A stretch of 64,000 nucleotides of DNA from Natrialba taiwanensis DSM 12281. Lineage in GTDB: Archaea; Halobacteriota; Halobacteria; Halobacteriales; Natrialbaceae. The stretch spans positions 86,013 through 150,012 of the forward strand of contig NZ_AOIL01000049.1 in the NCBI RefSeq assembly GCF_000337595.1, given 5' to 3'. The position numbers and the translations under genes were made by a program. Below, one piece after another: positions 25,660 through 33,006 of the stretch. Every line of letters begins with the position of its first letter. The first letter of the stretch is position 1. Under the pieces are notes generated by a model, which was given only the letters and a program-made list of their open reading frames with translations, was not told the origin of the DNA and made no database searches.

Positions 25660-25832
25660 GCGCTGAACTCGTCGGACCGGGAAGATAAGTGTCCCGGCCA
25701 ACGGGGACGGAGCTGGCCCTCCGAGAACGGATCGGCCACCAGAGTTATTTATGTGGTATCTAATTCGGCCATCAGGTTTAAGATATACAGCTATCGGCAG
25801 TTAGAGTTAAGAGTGTCAAGTTTGGCAAGTAG

Positions 25833-25882
25833 ACTTAATAACAATCAGTCTGAACCAGGCGGTACTGCCCGGGACTCCCGGG
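25833..25882 (+). promoter_or_regulatory. Archaellin promoter and leader hairpin
   Basis: ACTTAATA (25833-25840) is a plausible TATA box. Transcription would start near 25863, leaving about 30 nt of leader. That leader contains the perfect inverted repeat CCCGGG-ACT-CCCGGG (25868-25882), ending 11 bp before the archaellin ATG, so a hairpin would sit next to the initiation site. Confidence 0.45.
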
Positions 25883-25893
25883 TGTAACCAACT

Positions 25894-26481
25894 ATGTTCG
25901 AAACAGACAACGACCACGACCGTGGTCAGGTGGGGATTGGTACCCTTATCGTGTTCATCGCGATGGTGCTGGTCGCTGCGATTGCCGCGGGCGTGCTGAT
26001 CAATACGGCTGGCATGCTGCAAACGCAGGCAGAAGCTACCGGGGAGGAATCGACGGATCAAGTGAGCGATCGTCTCGAAATCGTGAGTGCGTCGGGTAAC
26101 GTTTCCGACGCGAGTGATAATAATAACATCACTGAACTCAACTTCGTCATGGCGATGGCGGCTGGATCCGATCCGATCGACCTGAACAAGACGACTGCGC
26201 AATTCATCGGTTCAGAGGGTGAAGAGACTTTCACAACCGATAACGGTAGCGGGGTCGAAATCAAAAATATCCAGGGTGTTGACGGGGCACCTGACGAAGC
26301 GGTACTGACGGAAACGAGCGACCGCGTCGAAGTGATCGTTTCCCTCAACGAGGTATATAGCACGCTGGAAGAGGGCGATCAACTGTCGGTGATCTTCACG
26401 ACGGACGCCGGTGCGACGACCGAGATGGAGATCCGCGTTCCGACCACGATTACTGACGAGGATAGCTCGGTGAAACTGTAA
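25894..26481 (+). CDS. arlA1: Archaellin (flagellin) A1
   Basis: 195 aa. Class III signal peptide [11 protein letters not shown] cut by the prepilin peptidase PibD before [24 protein letters not shown]; the hydrophobic helix (about 14-36) builds the filament core. Residues 37-50 ([15 protein letters not shown]) are the conserved archaellin continuation. The variable outer domain has several N-glycosylation sequons (NVS, NIT, NKT, NGS). Separated by 2 bp from the second archaellin, and nearly identical to it over the first 50 residues after the leader, so a recent duplication followed by divergence of the outer domain is likely. Confidence 0.95.
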   Translation: MFETDNDHDRGQVGIGTLIVFIAMVLVAAIAAGVLINTAGMLQTQAEATGEESTDQVSDRLEIVSASGNVSDASDNNNITELNFVMAMAAGSDPIDLNKTTAQFIGSEGEETFTTDNGSGVEIKNIQGVDGAPDEAVLTETSDRVEVIVSLNEVYSTLEEGDQLSVIFTTDAGATTEMEIRVPTTITDEDSSVKL

Positions 26482-26483
26482 CC

Positions 26484-27152
26484 ATGTTCGATAACGAAAC
26501 AACGGAGAGAGGTCAGGTTGGTATCGGGACGCTCATCGTGTTCATCGCGATGGTGCTTGTCGCTGCAATCGCTGCAGGCGTGCTGATCAACACGGCCGGT
26601 ATGCTCCAGACGCAGGCCGAAGCGACGGGCGAAGAGAGTACGGATCTGGTTTCCGAACGCGTCGATATCACCAGCGAAGTCGGTATCGTTGAGGACGCCG
26701 GTTCAGACGATCCCACAAACATCACGTCCGTTAACCTGACGGTGACCGGTGCAGCCGGTTCCGACGAGATCGATCTCAACGAGACGATCATTCAAGCCGT
26801 CGGACCCAACGGACAGGAGAACCTCGTCATGCCGAAGATCGACGACACCGACGGGACGTATCTCAACTCCACCGAGTCGGGTAACGCTACGGAACTGAAC
26901 TCGGGACACTTCGCCGTGATCGACGATAACAACAACTACGTCGCATCCGATCAGGCCGTCCTTGGTGACGACGACAACGATTACACGATCATCCTCAATC
27001 CGGAGGTCGAACCGTTCGGAAGCACGGCGGAACCGTTCGGACAGGGTGACGAGTCGTCGCTCAGTATCGTTTCGCCGTCCGGTGCGACGACCGAAGTCGA
27101 ACTGCGCGCACCCGATCTCTTCACCGATAGCGGTGAAGCAGTCCGACTCTAA
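26484..27152 (+). CDS. arlA2: Archaellin (flagellin) A2
   Basis: 222 aa. Leader [10 protein letters not shown] then [24 protein letters not shown]. The outer domain is longer than in A1, with sequons NIT, NLT, NET, NST and NAT and an [11 protein letters not shown] repeat near residue 175. Both archaellins end with a beta-strand rich in TTEVELR/TTEMEIR. A T-rich terminator follows the stop codon, so the two archaellins probably form their own transcript. Confidence 0.95.
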   Translation: MFDNETTERGQVGIGTLIVFIAMVLVAAIAAGVLINTAGMLQTQAEATGEESTDLVSERVDITSEVGIVEDAGSDDPTNITSVNLTVTGAAGSDEIDLNETIIQAVGPNGQENLVMPKIDDTDGTYLNSTESGNATELNSGHFAVIDDNNNYVASDQAVLGDDDNDYTIILNPEVEPFGSTAEPFGQGDESSLSIVSPSGATTEVELRAPDLFTDSGEAVRL

Positions 27153-27174
27153 ATCGGTCTCACCGATCTACCGC

Positions 27175-27190
27175 TTTTTACCGGTTTTTT
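27175..27190 (+). terminator. Poly-T terminator after the archaellins
   Basis: Two T tracts, TTTTT (27175-27179) and TTTTTT (27185-27190), separated by ACCGG, about 25 bp after the arlA2 stop. Archaeal termination relies on such T tracts. Confidence 0.6.
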
Positions 27191-27324
27191 CAACGCTGAT
27201 CTTGTAGCGTCTCTTGTCGGATTGCTCTTGCTCCAAGAACGAGTTCATCGGCGAGTGACCGCTGGCGCTGGCAAACGCGTCGGCGATCGGCTGCTCTTAT
27301 CGCACGACGAACTGGCCAGAGGGC

Positions 27325-27332
27325 TTTTAAGA
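27325..27332 (+). promoter_or_regulatory. TATA box for arlF operon
   Basis: TTTTAAGA lies about 24-31 bp before the arlF ATG at 27356, the spacing of a leaderless haloarchaeal promoter, and after the archaellin terminator. Confidence 0.55.
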
Positions 27333-27355
27333 ATCTGAAACGTCACGATGACTTA

Positions 27356-27853
27356 ATGGGGTTCAGTACGAGTGGCGCAGTGCTGGTGATACTGGTAGGG
27401 TTTCTCCTTGCCATTAGCGCCATCGTACCGACCGTTTTCAGCGTCGGTGCGGAGACTGGTGCGGCGTTTGCGGCCCAGAATGATCAGTTTCGCGAGCAAC
27501 AGAATACGGCGATCGCGATCGAATCGTTCGAGTACACCGATGGAACGAACGAGACGGATGCGGTCGTGAACGTCACTAACAACGGCGCAGCGTCACTGTC
27601 CGTCACGATGACGGATGTCGTGGTCAACGGGCAGTTCTATCCGACACAGGGTGTCGACGAGGAAACGACGGTTCTCGCTGGGAGCACCGAGCGCAATCAG
27701 AGTGACGTGTGGCTTCCTGGGACACATCTCGAAATCGAAATCGTCGATGACCGGATCGACGACGAGATCGGGCTTACCGGAAACGAGAGCGAAGATAGCG
27801 TTCGGATAACGACGAAACGCGGCGTCGCCGATTCGGCTGCGATCACGACCTGA
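27356..27853 (+). CDS. arlF: Archaellum stator protein ArlF
   Basis: 165 aa. One N-terminal membrane helix (AVLVILVGFLLAISAIVPTVFSV, about 8-30) and an outside beta-sandwich domain. The helix is type IV pilin-like, but there is no PibD cleavage site. ArlF and ArlG bind the S-layer and act as stator in the pseudoperiplasm. The conserved block GTNETDAVVNVTNNGAASLSVTMTDVVVNG and the C-terminal LPGTHLEIEI fit ArlF. It starts a new transcription unit and is followed by arlG 26 bp later. Confidence 0.88.
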   Translation: MGFSTSGAVLVILVGFLLAISAIVPTVFSVGAETGAAFAAQNDQFREQQNTAIAIESFEYTDGTNETDAVVNVTNNGAASLSVTMTDVVVNGQFYPTQGVDEETTVLAGSTERNQSDVWLPGTHLEIEIVDDRIDDEIGLTGNESEDSVRITTKRGVADSAAITT

Positions 27854-27879
27854 GAGGACAAATGGAGGACGAACACTAA

Positions 27880-28359
27880 ATGGCGAGCGTTTCAGCGACA
27901 CACCTGATCATGTTCATCGGCAGTCTCGTGATCGCCTCGGCGGTTGCGGGAACCGTCGTCATGGAGGTCGGCGAGGTGAGCGACTCGATCGAAATGCGCG
28001 GAGGAACGGTTTCCGACGAGATCGAAACTGACATCGCGATCATCAGCGACGAGTCACAGCCGGACGCGATTGTCGAGAACGACACGACGAGCGACGGGTA
28101 CAACGTGAGTGTCCTGGTGAAAAACGTCGGTAGCAAGGACGTACCGGCTGATCCGAGCGCCGTTGACGCGCTCGTCGATGGAACCTACTCGACGGTGACG
28201 GCCGTCGAGCGAGTCGATGCCGACACCAATACCTGGAACCCGGGCGGCGTCGTCGAGGTTACGATTTCGACAGCCGATGTGGGCGGCGATACGGAAGTCG
28301 TCGTGCTCGTCAACGACGACGAAGACACGATTACGTTCTACTGGGAGGATGACGCATGA
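27880..28359 (+). CDS. arlG: Archaellum stator protein ArlG
   Basis: 159 aa. N-terminal membrane helix (HLIMFIGSLVIASAVAGTVVMEV, about 8-30), then the ArlG outside domain (GYNVSVLVKNVGSKDVPADPS; WNPGGVVEVTISTADVGGDTEVVVLVND). It pairs with ArlF as stator. The stop overlaps the start of the next gene as ATGA, so arlG and arlCDE are coupled. Confidence 0.88.
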   Translation: MASVSATHLIMFIGSLVIASAVAGTVVMEVGEVSDSIEMRGGTVSDEIETDIAIISDESQPDAIVENDTTSDGYNVSVLVKNVGSKDVPADPSAVDALVDGTYSTVTAVERVDADTNTWNPGGVVEVTISTADVGGDTEVVVLVNDDEDTITFYWEDDA

Positions 28360-29567
28360 CACTACTGCTATTCAGTGAACTCGGTGGCGGTGACGAACCG
28401 GACCCGGACGAAGACGAGGATGACCTTCTCGGGAGCGATGACGGACTGATCGGAGACGACCTCGGCTTCGACGGCGACGACAGCGACGGCTCCGACGACA
28501 CCGAATTCACCTATCGTCTCGACGAAATCGAAAAGGAGGTCGACTCGCTCGAAAATCAGGTCGAGACTGTCCGCGGCGAAAACGAACAGATCAGCGAGTC
28601 CATCACGACCGTCGAGCAGAACGTCGACAAACTCGTCGAGATGTACGAAATCGTCACCCAGGGGATCAACCCCTTCGTCGGCGATCAGGAACTCGGCAAC
28701 GCCTTCGAAACCGCCGCCGGTCAGGGCGGCGTGTTCGGCGGCGAAGACGACCCTGCCGACGATATCGACGACGACATCATCAACTCCGAGGCGGAAGACT
28801 TTCTCGACGACGATCTCGACGACGGTCTCGATGACGACCTTGACGACGACCTCGACACCGACCTCGACGACGATACTGACGACGAGTTCAGCGACGGCTT
28901 CGAGGAAGTCGACGAGGAGGGTGACGAAGACGAGTTCGGCGAGACGCTCGACGCGGAAGCGGACTTCGAGGACGATCTCGAACTCGATGCTGATGCAGAA
29001 TTCGAATCGGAGTCGCCCGCCGACCTCGGGTCGGAGTCGGACACTGCGTCTGTCGTCGACGACAGTGACGAGAAAGAGGAAGAAGCGGTGGTGGAGGAGA
29101 CGGCGCTTGATCCCGATGCGGAGGAAGCGGCGGACACGGACGGAACCGCTGGCGATACCGCTGTCACCGAAGCCGACCCCATTCTCGAAGGTACCAACGG
29201 CGAGGTCGGCGATCTTCCCTATCTGGTTCGCCATCCTGCGAGAAACGATGCTGAACTCGCGACGCTCGAATGGGTGCAGTTCCTCGTGAACGCGGCCGGG
29301 ATCACCGGGGCGGCGCAGACGATTGCCTACTACGAGTCGGTCGAGTGGATCTCGACGCCGGTCGCAACGTACTTGCACACGCTCTTGAACGGGTTTGGCG
29401 ACGGTTCCAGCGACGACGGTGCTGCGCCGACGCCACCCGAATACGACGACCTGGAGCCGAAATCGGTGCTGAGTAACGCGGAACACAAACGCAGCCTCCA
29501 GTACATTGCGGGGATTGCGACGCCGGAGGCAACGCCGCCATCGGGTGAACTCGGGCGGGAAGAGTGA
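28356..29567 (+). CDS. arlCDE: ArlCDE-type archaellum motor protein
   Basis: 403 aa. N-terminal coiled coil (FTYRLDEIEKEVDSLENQVETV, about 48-110, ArlC-like) then MYEIVTQGINPFVGDQELG, a 170-residue stretch of almost only Asp/Glu, and a C-terminal ArlD/E domain (about 285-400: LPYLVRHPARNDAELATLEWVQFLVNAAG; YYESVEWISTPVATYLHTLLNGF; HKRSLQYIAGI). ArlCDE forms the cytoplasmic switch complex that receives the CheF/CheY signal. A second, larger copy lies at 33007. Both probably act in the same cluster or at alternate motors. Confidence 0.88.
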   Translation: MTLLLFSELGGGDEPDPDEDEDDLLGSDDGLIGDDLGFDGDDSDGSDDTEFTYRLDEIEKEVDSLENQVETVRGENEQISESITTVEQNVDKLVEMYEIVTQGINPFVGDQELGNAFETAAGQGGVFGGEDDPADDIDDDIINSEAEDFLDDDLDDGLDDDLDDDLDTDLDDDTDDEFSDGFEEVDEEGDEDEFGETLDAEADFEDDLELDADAEFESESPADLGSESDTASVVDDSDEKEEEAVVEETALDPDAEEAADTDGTAGDTAVTEADPILEGTNGEVGDLPYLVRHPARNDAELATLEWVQFLVNAAGITGAAQTIAYYESVEWISTPVATYLHTLLNGFGDGSSDDGAAPTPPEYDDLEPKSVLSNAEHKRSLQYIAGIATPEATPPSGELGREE

Positions 29568-29689
29568 GCTCGGTCTCCAGTTGCTACTTGGTGCTCTCGA
29601 GTGGTATGCAGCCGTCATCGCACACCAGCCAGAAGTTTTGTATGACGAGCAGCAGTAGGTGCGGTTACGACGCTACCGGTCACCGACCG

Positions 29690-29703
29690 TCACCGGCCGG
29701 TGA
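29690..29703. promoter_or_regulatory. Perfect 14-bp palindrome before arlJ
   Basis: TCACCGGCCGGTGA is a perfect palindrome 57 bp before the arlJ start, in the 192-bp gap after arlCDE. GGTCACCGACCG just upstream repeats half of it. It could be an operator or a terminator stem for arlCDE. Confidence 0.4.
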
Positions 29704-29759
29704 GCGGCGAAGGTCGTGCCGGACGGCCACTCGATAGAGCGGAAATCGGAATCACGCAC

Positions 29760-31487
29760 ATGGGTATTGCGGACAACACAGCGGCGATAAACGACCTCAG
29801 CAAGTCCATCATTCAGGCGTACGACGAGATGGATCTTCCGGCACGGCTGTACGTGCCCGGCGTCTTGCTGCCGGCATTTTTGTTCTTTCTCGCGACGATC
29901 GGTATCGCCGTCGTTCTCGACGCCTTTCTCCTCGTCAAACTCCTGATTCCGGTCCTCGGCCTGCTCATCTTCTTCGCTGCGATCGGCTATCCCAGACTGG
30001 CCGTCGACCAGCGCCGTATCGAGATGGAAAACCGGTTTCACCTGTTCGTCATCCACATGACCATCCTGTCGACGACGAACATCGACCGGATGGAGGTCCT
30101 GCGCCAACTCGCACGCGAAGAGGAGTACGGTGAACTCGCAGACGAGATTCAGCGCATCGTCGACCTCGTCGATGTCTGGCATCTGAGTCTCGGCGATGCG
30201 TGTCGCCGTCGGGCGAAAGCCGTGCCGAGCGAATCCGTCGCCGATCTGCTCGAACGGATGGCCTACACACTCGGTGCCGGCCAGGAACTCGGCGAGTTCC
30301 TCCACCAGGAACAGGACGTTCTCGTCGAGAAGTACTCGACGGTCTACCAGCAATCGCTCGGGAACCTGGACGTGTTGAAGGATCTCTATCTCTCGCTGAT
30401 CATCTCGATGACGTTCGCACTCGTGTTTGCGATCGTTCTGCCGCTGTTGACCGGAAACGATCCGACGCTGACGACGAGCATCGTGATCGTCCTGTTCGTG
30501 TTCATCCAGGTCGGGTTCTTCTTCGTGATCCGTGCCGTCGTGCCCGACGACCCGATCTGGTACCTCGAGGACGGGTATCGAACTGCGACGAAGAAACGGA
30601 TCCTCGGATCGACTGTGGTCGGACTCGGTCTGAGCGGTCTCCTCATCGTCGGTATGGTCGCGCTGCTTTTCGATCTCGTCCCGGGCGCGAGCGCGGTTCC
30701 GATCCACGCGCTCCCGTCGCTGCTTTACATGCCGATCGCGACGCTTCCGCTCTTGATTCCCGGCGCAGTCTTCTGGTACGAGGAGCGGCAGGTTTTCGAT
30801 CGGGATCGGGCGTTTCCGAACTTTATCCGGGCGCTGGGGACGAGCGAGAGTGCAAAACAGAGCACGACCACCGAGGTGCTCGCGACGCTCCGGACGCAGG
30901 ACTTCGGGCCGCTTACCGAGAACATCGACGACCTCTATCGCCGATTGAACATGCGCCTGAGCACCGAGAAATCCTGGCGGTACTTTACCGGCGACGCGAA
31001 TACGTTCTTGATCCAGAAGTTCAGCGAGATGTACCTGATCGGCCGGGAGATGGGCGGCGGACCGAAGCGACTCGGCGAACTCATCAGCTCGAATATGAGC
31101 GCGATCATCAACCTGCGCGAGGAGCGAAAGCAACAGACGACGACGTTGGTCGGCGTCATCTACGGGATCACGGCCGCCTCGGCGTTCGCGTTCTTCATGG
31201 GTCTCGAATTGGCGCTCATGTTGTCGAGTTTCAACATTGACCTGGAGGGACAGGTTGCAGGCGGCTCGCTCGTCCACACCGACCAGTATAACGTGCCTAT
31301 TCTCCGGTATCTGATCGTCCTCGTCCTGATCTTCAACGCGTTCATTTCGTCGCTCGTCCTTCGCGTCGCCGACGGCGGCCACTTCGGGAACTCCTACATT
31401 CACTTCGCGGTACTGCTCTGGATCGGTTCGATCACGGGGACGCTTACGGAACGACTGGTCGACGTGCTGATTTCCGTCGATCTCTGA
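29760..31487 (+). CDS. arlJ: Archaellum membrane platform protein ArlJ
   Basis: 575 aa, start ATG 29760 (MGIADNTAAINDLSKSII) preferred to the in-frame GTG 20 codons upstream. Multi-pass membrane protein (segments near LPAFLFFLATIGIAVVLDAFLLVKLLIPVLGLL; LYLSLIISMTFALVFAIVLPLL; IVIVLFVFIQVGFFFVI; VVGLGLSGLLIVGMVALLF; LRYLIVLVLIFNAFISSLVL) with two T2SSF-type domains, containing FHLFVIHMTILSTTNIDRMEVLRQLA and FIRALGTSESAKQSTTTEVLATL. Platform on which ArlI works. Unusually it lies before, not after, arlH-arlI, separated by three genes. Confidence 0.9.
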   Translation: MGIADNTAAINDLSKSIIQAYDEMDLPARLYVPGVLLPAFLFFLATIGIAVVLDAFLLVKLLIPVLGLLIFFAAIGYPRLAVDQRRIEMENRFHLFVIHMTILSTTNIDRMEVLRQLAREEEYGELADEIQRIVDLVDVWHLSLGDACRRRAKAVPSESVADLLERMAYTLGAGQELGEFLHQEQDVLVEKYSTVYQQSLGNLDVLKDLYLSLIISMTFALVFAIVLPLLTGNDPTLTTSIVIVLFVFIQVGFFFVIRAVVPDDPIWYLEDGYRTATKKRILGSTVVGLGLSGLLIVGMVALLFDLVPGASAVPIHALPSLLYMPIATLPLLIPGAVFWYEERQVFDRDRAFPNFIRALGTSESAKQSTTTEVLATLRTQDFGPLTENIDDLYRRLNMRLSTEKSWRYFTGDANTFLIQKFSEMYLIGREMGGGPKRLGELISSNMSAIINLREERKQQTTTLVGVIYGITAASAFAFFMGLELALMLSSFNIDLEGQVAGGSLVHTDQYNVPILRYLIVLVLIFNAFISSLVLRVADGGHFGNSYIHFAVLLWIGSITGTLTERLVDVLISVDL

Positions 31488-31579
31488 TCGAAACCGTCGC
31501 CTCCCCGTCGGTCTCGGGCCGCCGCTGCCGGCCGAAAGACAATTCATGGTTCCGCCGAAACGACGACCGAGACGGGAAG

Positions 31580-31714
31580 ATGACGGACGACCACCTTCGA
31601 TTTTCGACGGCCGATCGCGGTATCGAATCAATACAGAGCGGACTGTTGCTCTTTGGATTCTCGATTCTGTTGTCCCTGTTTATGGGTGCAGTTATCTTTC
31701 TGAACGGTGGCTAG
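31580..31714 (+). CDS. 44-aa membrane miniprotein after arlJ
   Basis: A short frame ATG 31580 to TAG 31714. The protein starts MTDDHLRFSTADRGI, has one membrane helix SGLLLFGFSILLSLFMGAVI (about 20-39) and ends FLNGG. Acidic head and clean hydrophobic helix look like a real haloarchaeal miniprotein, and it lies 92 bp after arlJ on the same strand. Likely a small archaellum-associated membrane protein; role unknown. Confidence 0.6.
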   Translation: MTDDHLRFSTADRGIESIQSGLLLFGFSILLSLFMGAVIFLNGG

Positions 31715-31820
31715 AACGAAAGAGGGAGCTTCGAGGATGGAGACGCCCGGACCGGTGAGACGAACTGTCGAGATCGGTCCCGGAGACGACGGCTCTACGC
31801 AACGGCGTCTCGATCCGTCG

Positions 31821-32618
31821 TTACTCGAGTTCAGCGATGAACTCGCCGATCGTCGCTGACTCGTCTAGCCCGTTGTTTATGGCGGCCTCTCGAACCTGCG
31901 AGGGCGTGATTGCGGGTGAGAACTCGGATTTTGAGAGCAGTAACGATGCTGTTTGCATCGTGGGTGTTTTGCGCGCGACGTGCTGTGCATACCAGAGCAC
32001 GAGGTTGTCGAAGGTTCCGACGACGTCGTCCGACGCCGTTCGGTGGCGAACTGTATCGGCGCCGAACTGTGAAACGATGTCGACTGCGAGCCGAGCGTCG
32101 CTTCGGTCGAGTTCAGCGGCGAGGATTGAGCGGGCGTGTTCGGGGCTGGGTGGGTGTTGGGGGTGGTGTTGCTGTGGCTGTGATGGGGGTTGTTGTGGTT
32201 GCGATTGTGACTGTGGCTGTGACTGCGGTTGACGTTGTGGTTGTGGCTGTGTGTCGGGGGGTTGCTGGCCTGGTTCTTGGGTTTGGTTTTGCTGTTGTTG
32301 CTCTCGGGCGGGCTGTGATGGGTGGTTTTGCGGTTGTCCCTGTTTGTGGGACTGTGAGTGCGTTTGGGGCTGCGGGCTGTCTTGGTTGGACGTTGGTCGA
32401 GACGAGTGTTCTGTGACATCGGGTGGGGAGTGGTCGGCGGAGACGACGTAGCGACTGTCGGAGACTTCGGCGACGTAGGGGCTGTCGGTAAAGTCGAGGT
32501 CTTCGGGGGAAAGCGCGCCGCCGCCTTTGGTTCCCGATGGTTGTTCGCCGGGGAGGACGGGCGGAACGTCCGCGTTTTCCTTCGGGTCCGGTGTGTCACC
32601 CTCGTTACTATCTGTCAT
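31821..32618 (-). CDS. Q/P-rich protein inside the archaellum cluster
   Basis: 265 aa, start ATG 32618 (MTDSNEGDTPDPKENADVPP). N-terminal block 35-62 (GALSPEDLDFTDSPYVAEVSDSRYVVS), then about 90 residues of almost only Gln/Pro/Ser/His (about 68-160), then a helical C-terminal domain (HARSILAAELDRSDARLAVDIVSQFG; NLVLWYAQHVARKTP; SLLLSKSEF; VREAAINNGLDESATIGEFIAELE). It is on the opposite strand between arlJ and the second arlCDE. I believe this corresponds to an uncharacterised haloarchaeal archaellum-cluster family (possibly DUF7500), from memory. The C-terminal domain could bind another motor or Che protein. Confidence 0.65.
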   Translation of the reverse strand: MTDSNEGDTPDPKENADVPPVLPGEQPSGTKGGGALSPEDLDFTDSPYVAEVSDSRYVVSADHSPPDVTEHSSRPTSNQDSPQPQTHSQSHKQGQPQNHPSQPAREQQQQNQTQEPGQQPPDTQPQPQRQPQSQPQSQSQPQQPPSQPQQHHPQHPPSPEHARSILAAELDRSDARLAVDIVSQFGADTVRHRTASDDVVGTFDNLVLWYAQHVARKTPTMQTASLLLSKSEFSPAITPSQVREAAINNGLDESATIGEFIAELE

Positions 32619-32860
32619 GGAACGATCGATACTGGGTGTACCACGTCAACGAAAAAGAAACCTTTGTTCGGGTTGAAACGTGTGAGAACGGAGTTTGGCG
32701 AGACGAGTTCAGCAGTGTGATGTGGTGGTGTGGCCGTGTGAGTGTGGTGGGGTTGCGTGAGTGTGGTGTGACCACATGAGAACGGTAAGCGAGTACAGGA
32801 GCAGGGACAGCGCCTGTCCAGGGAGTGCTGCGTCGTCTCGGCTGTCGGATCGGCCACAAT

Positions 32861-32947
32861 TACTTAATACGTAGGTTGTTATAGTTTCCTTGAATGACGA
32901 CTTGGTGCCACCGTGAGCGGCGAGCTGATCGCCGAGTGCAGCTCGGC
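32861..32947 (+). promoter_or_regulatory. Promoter and overlapping leader hairpins of arlCDE2-arlH-arlI
   Basis: A TATA-like TACTTAATAC (about 32860-32869) lies about 140 bp before the start at 33007, so the leader would be long. It contains three perfect but mutually overlapping hairpins: CGGCGA/TCGCCG (32918-32934), CGAGCTG/CAGCTCG (32921-32945) and GCCGAG/CTCGGC (32931-32947). They could form alternative structures. Confidence 0.4.
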
Positions 32948-33006
32948 GGCCGGCAGCAGGTGGCGATGAGAGCGCGGACGAACGACGCTAGCGGAACGGG
33001 TTCACC

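Noticed and set aside
28368..29618. 416-aa minus-strand frame opposite arlCDE
   Set aside because: Mirror of an Asp/Glu-rich coding sequence, which leaves the antisense frames open; its Val/Phe/Glu composition follows from that.
29673..31631. 652-aa minus-strand frame opposite arlJ
   Set aside because: Arg/Asp/Glu/His-rich shadow of a gene with clear membrane helices and T2SSF motifs on the plus strand.
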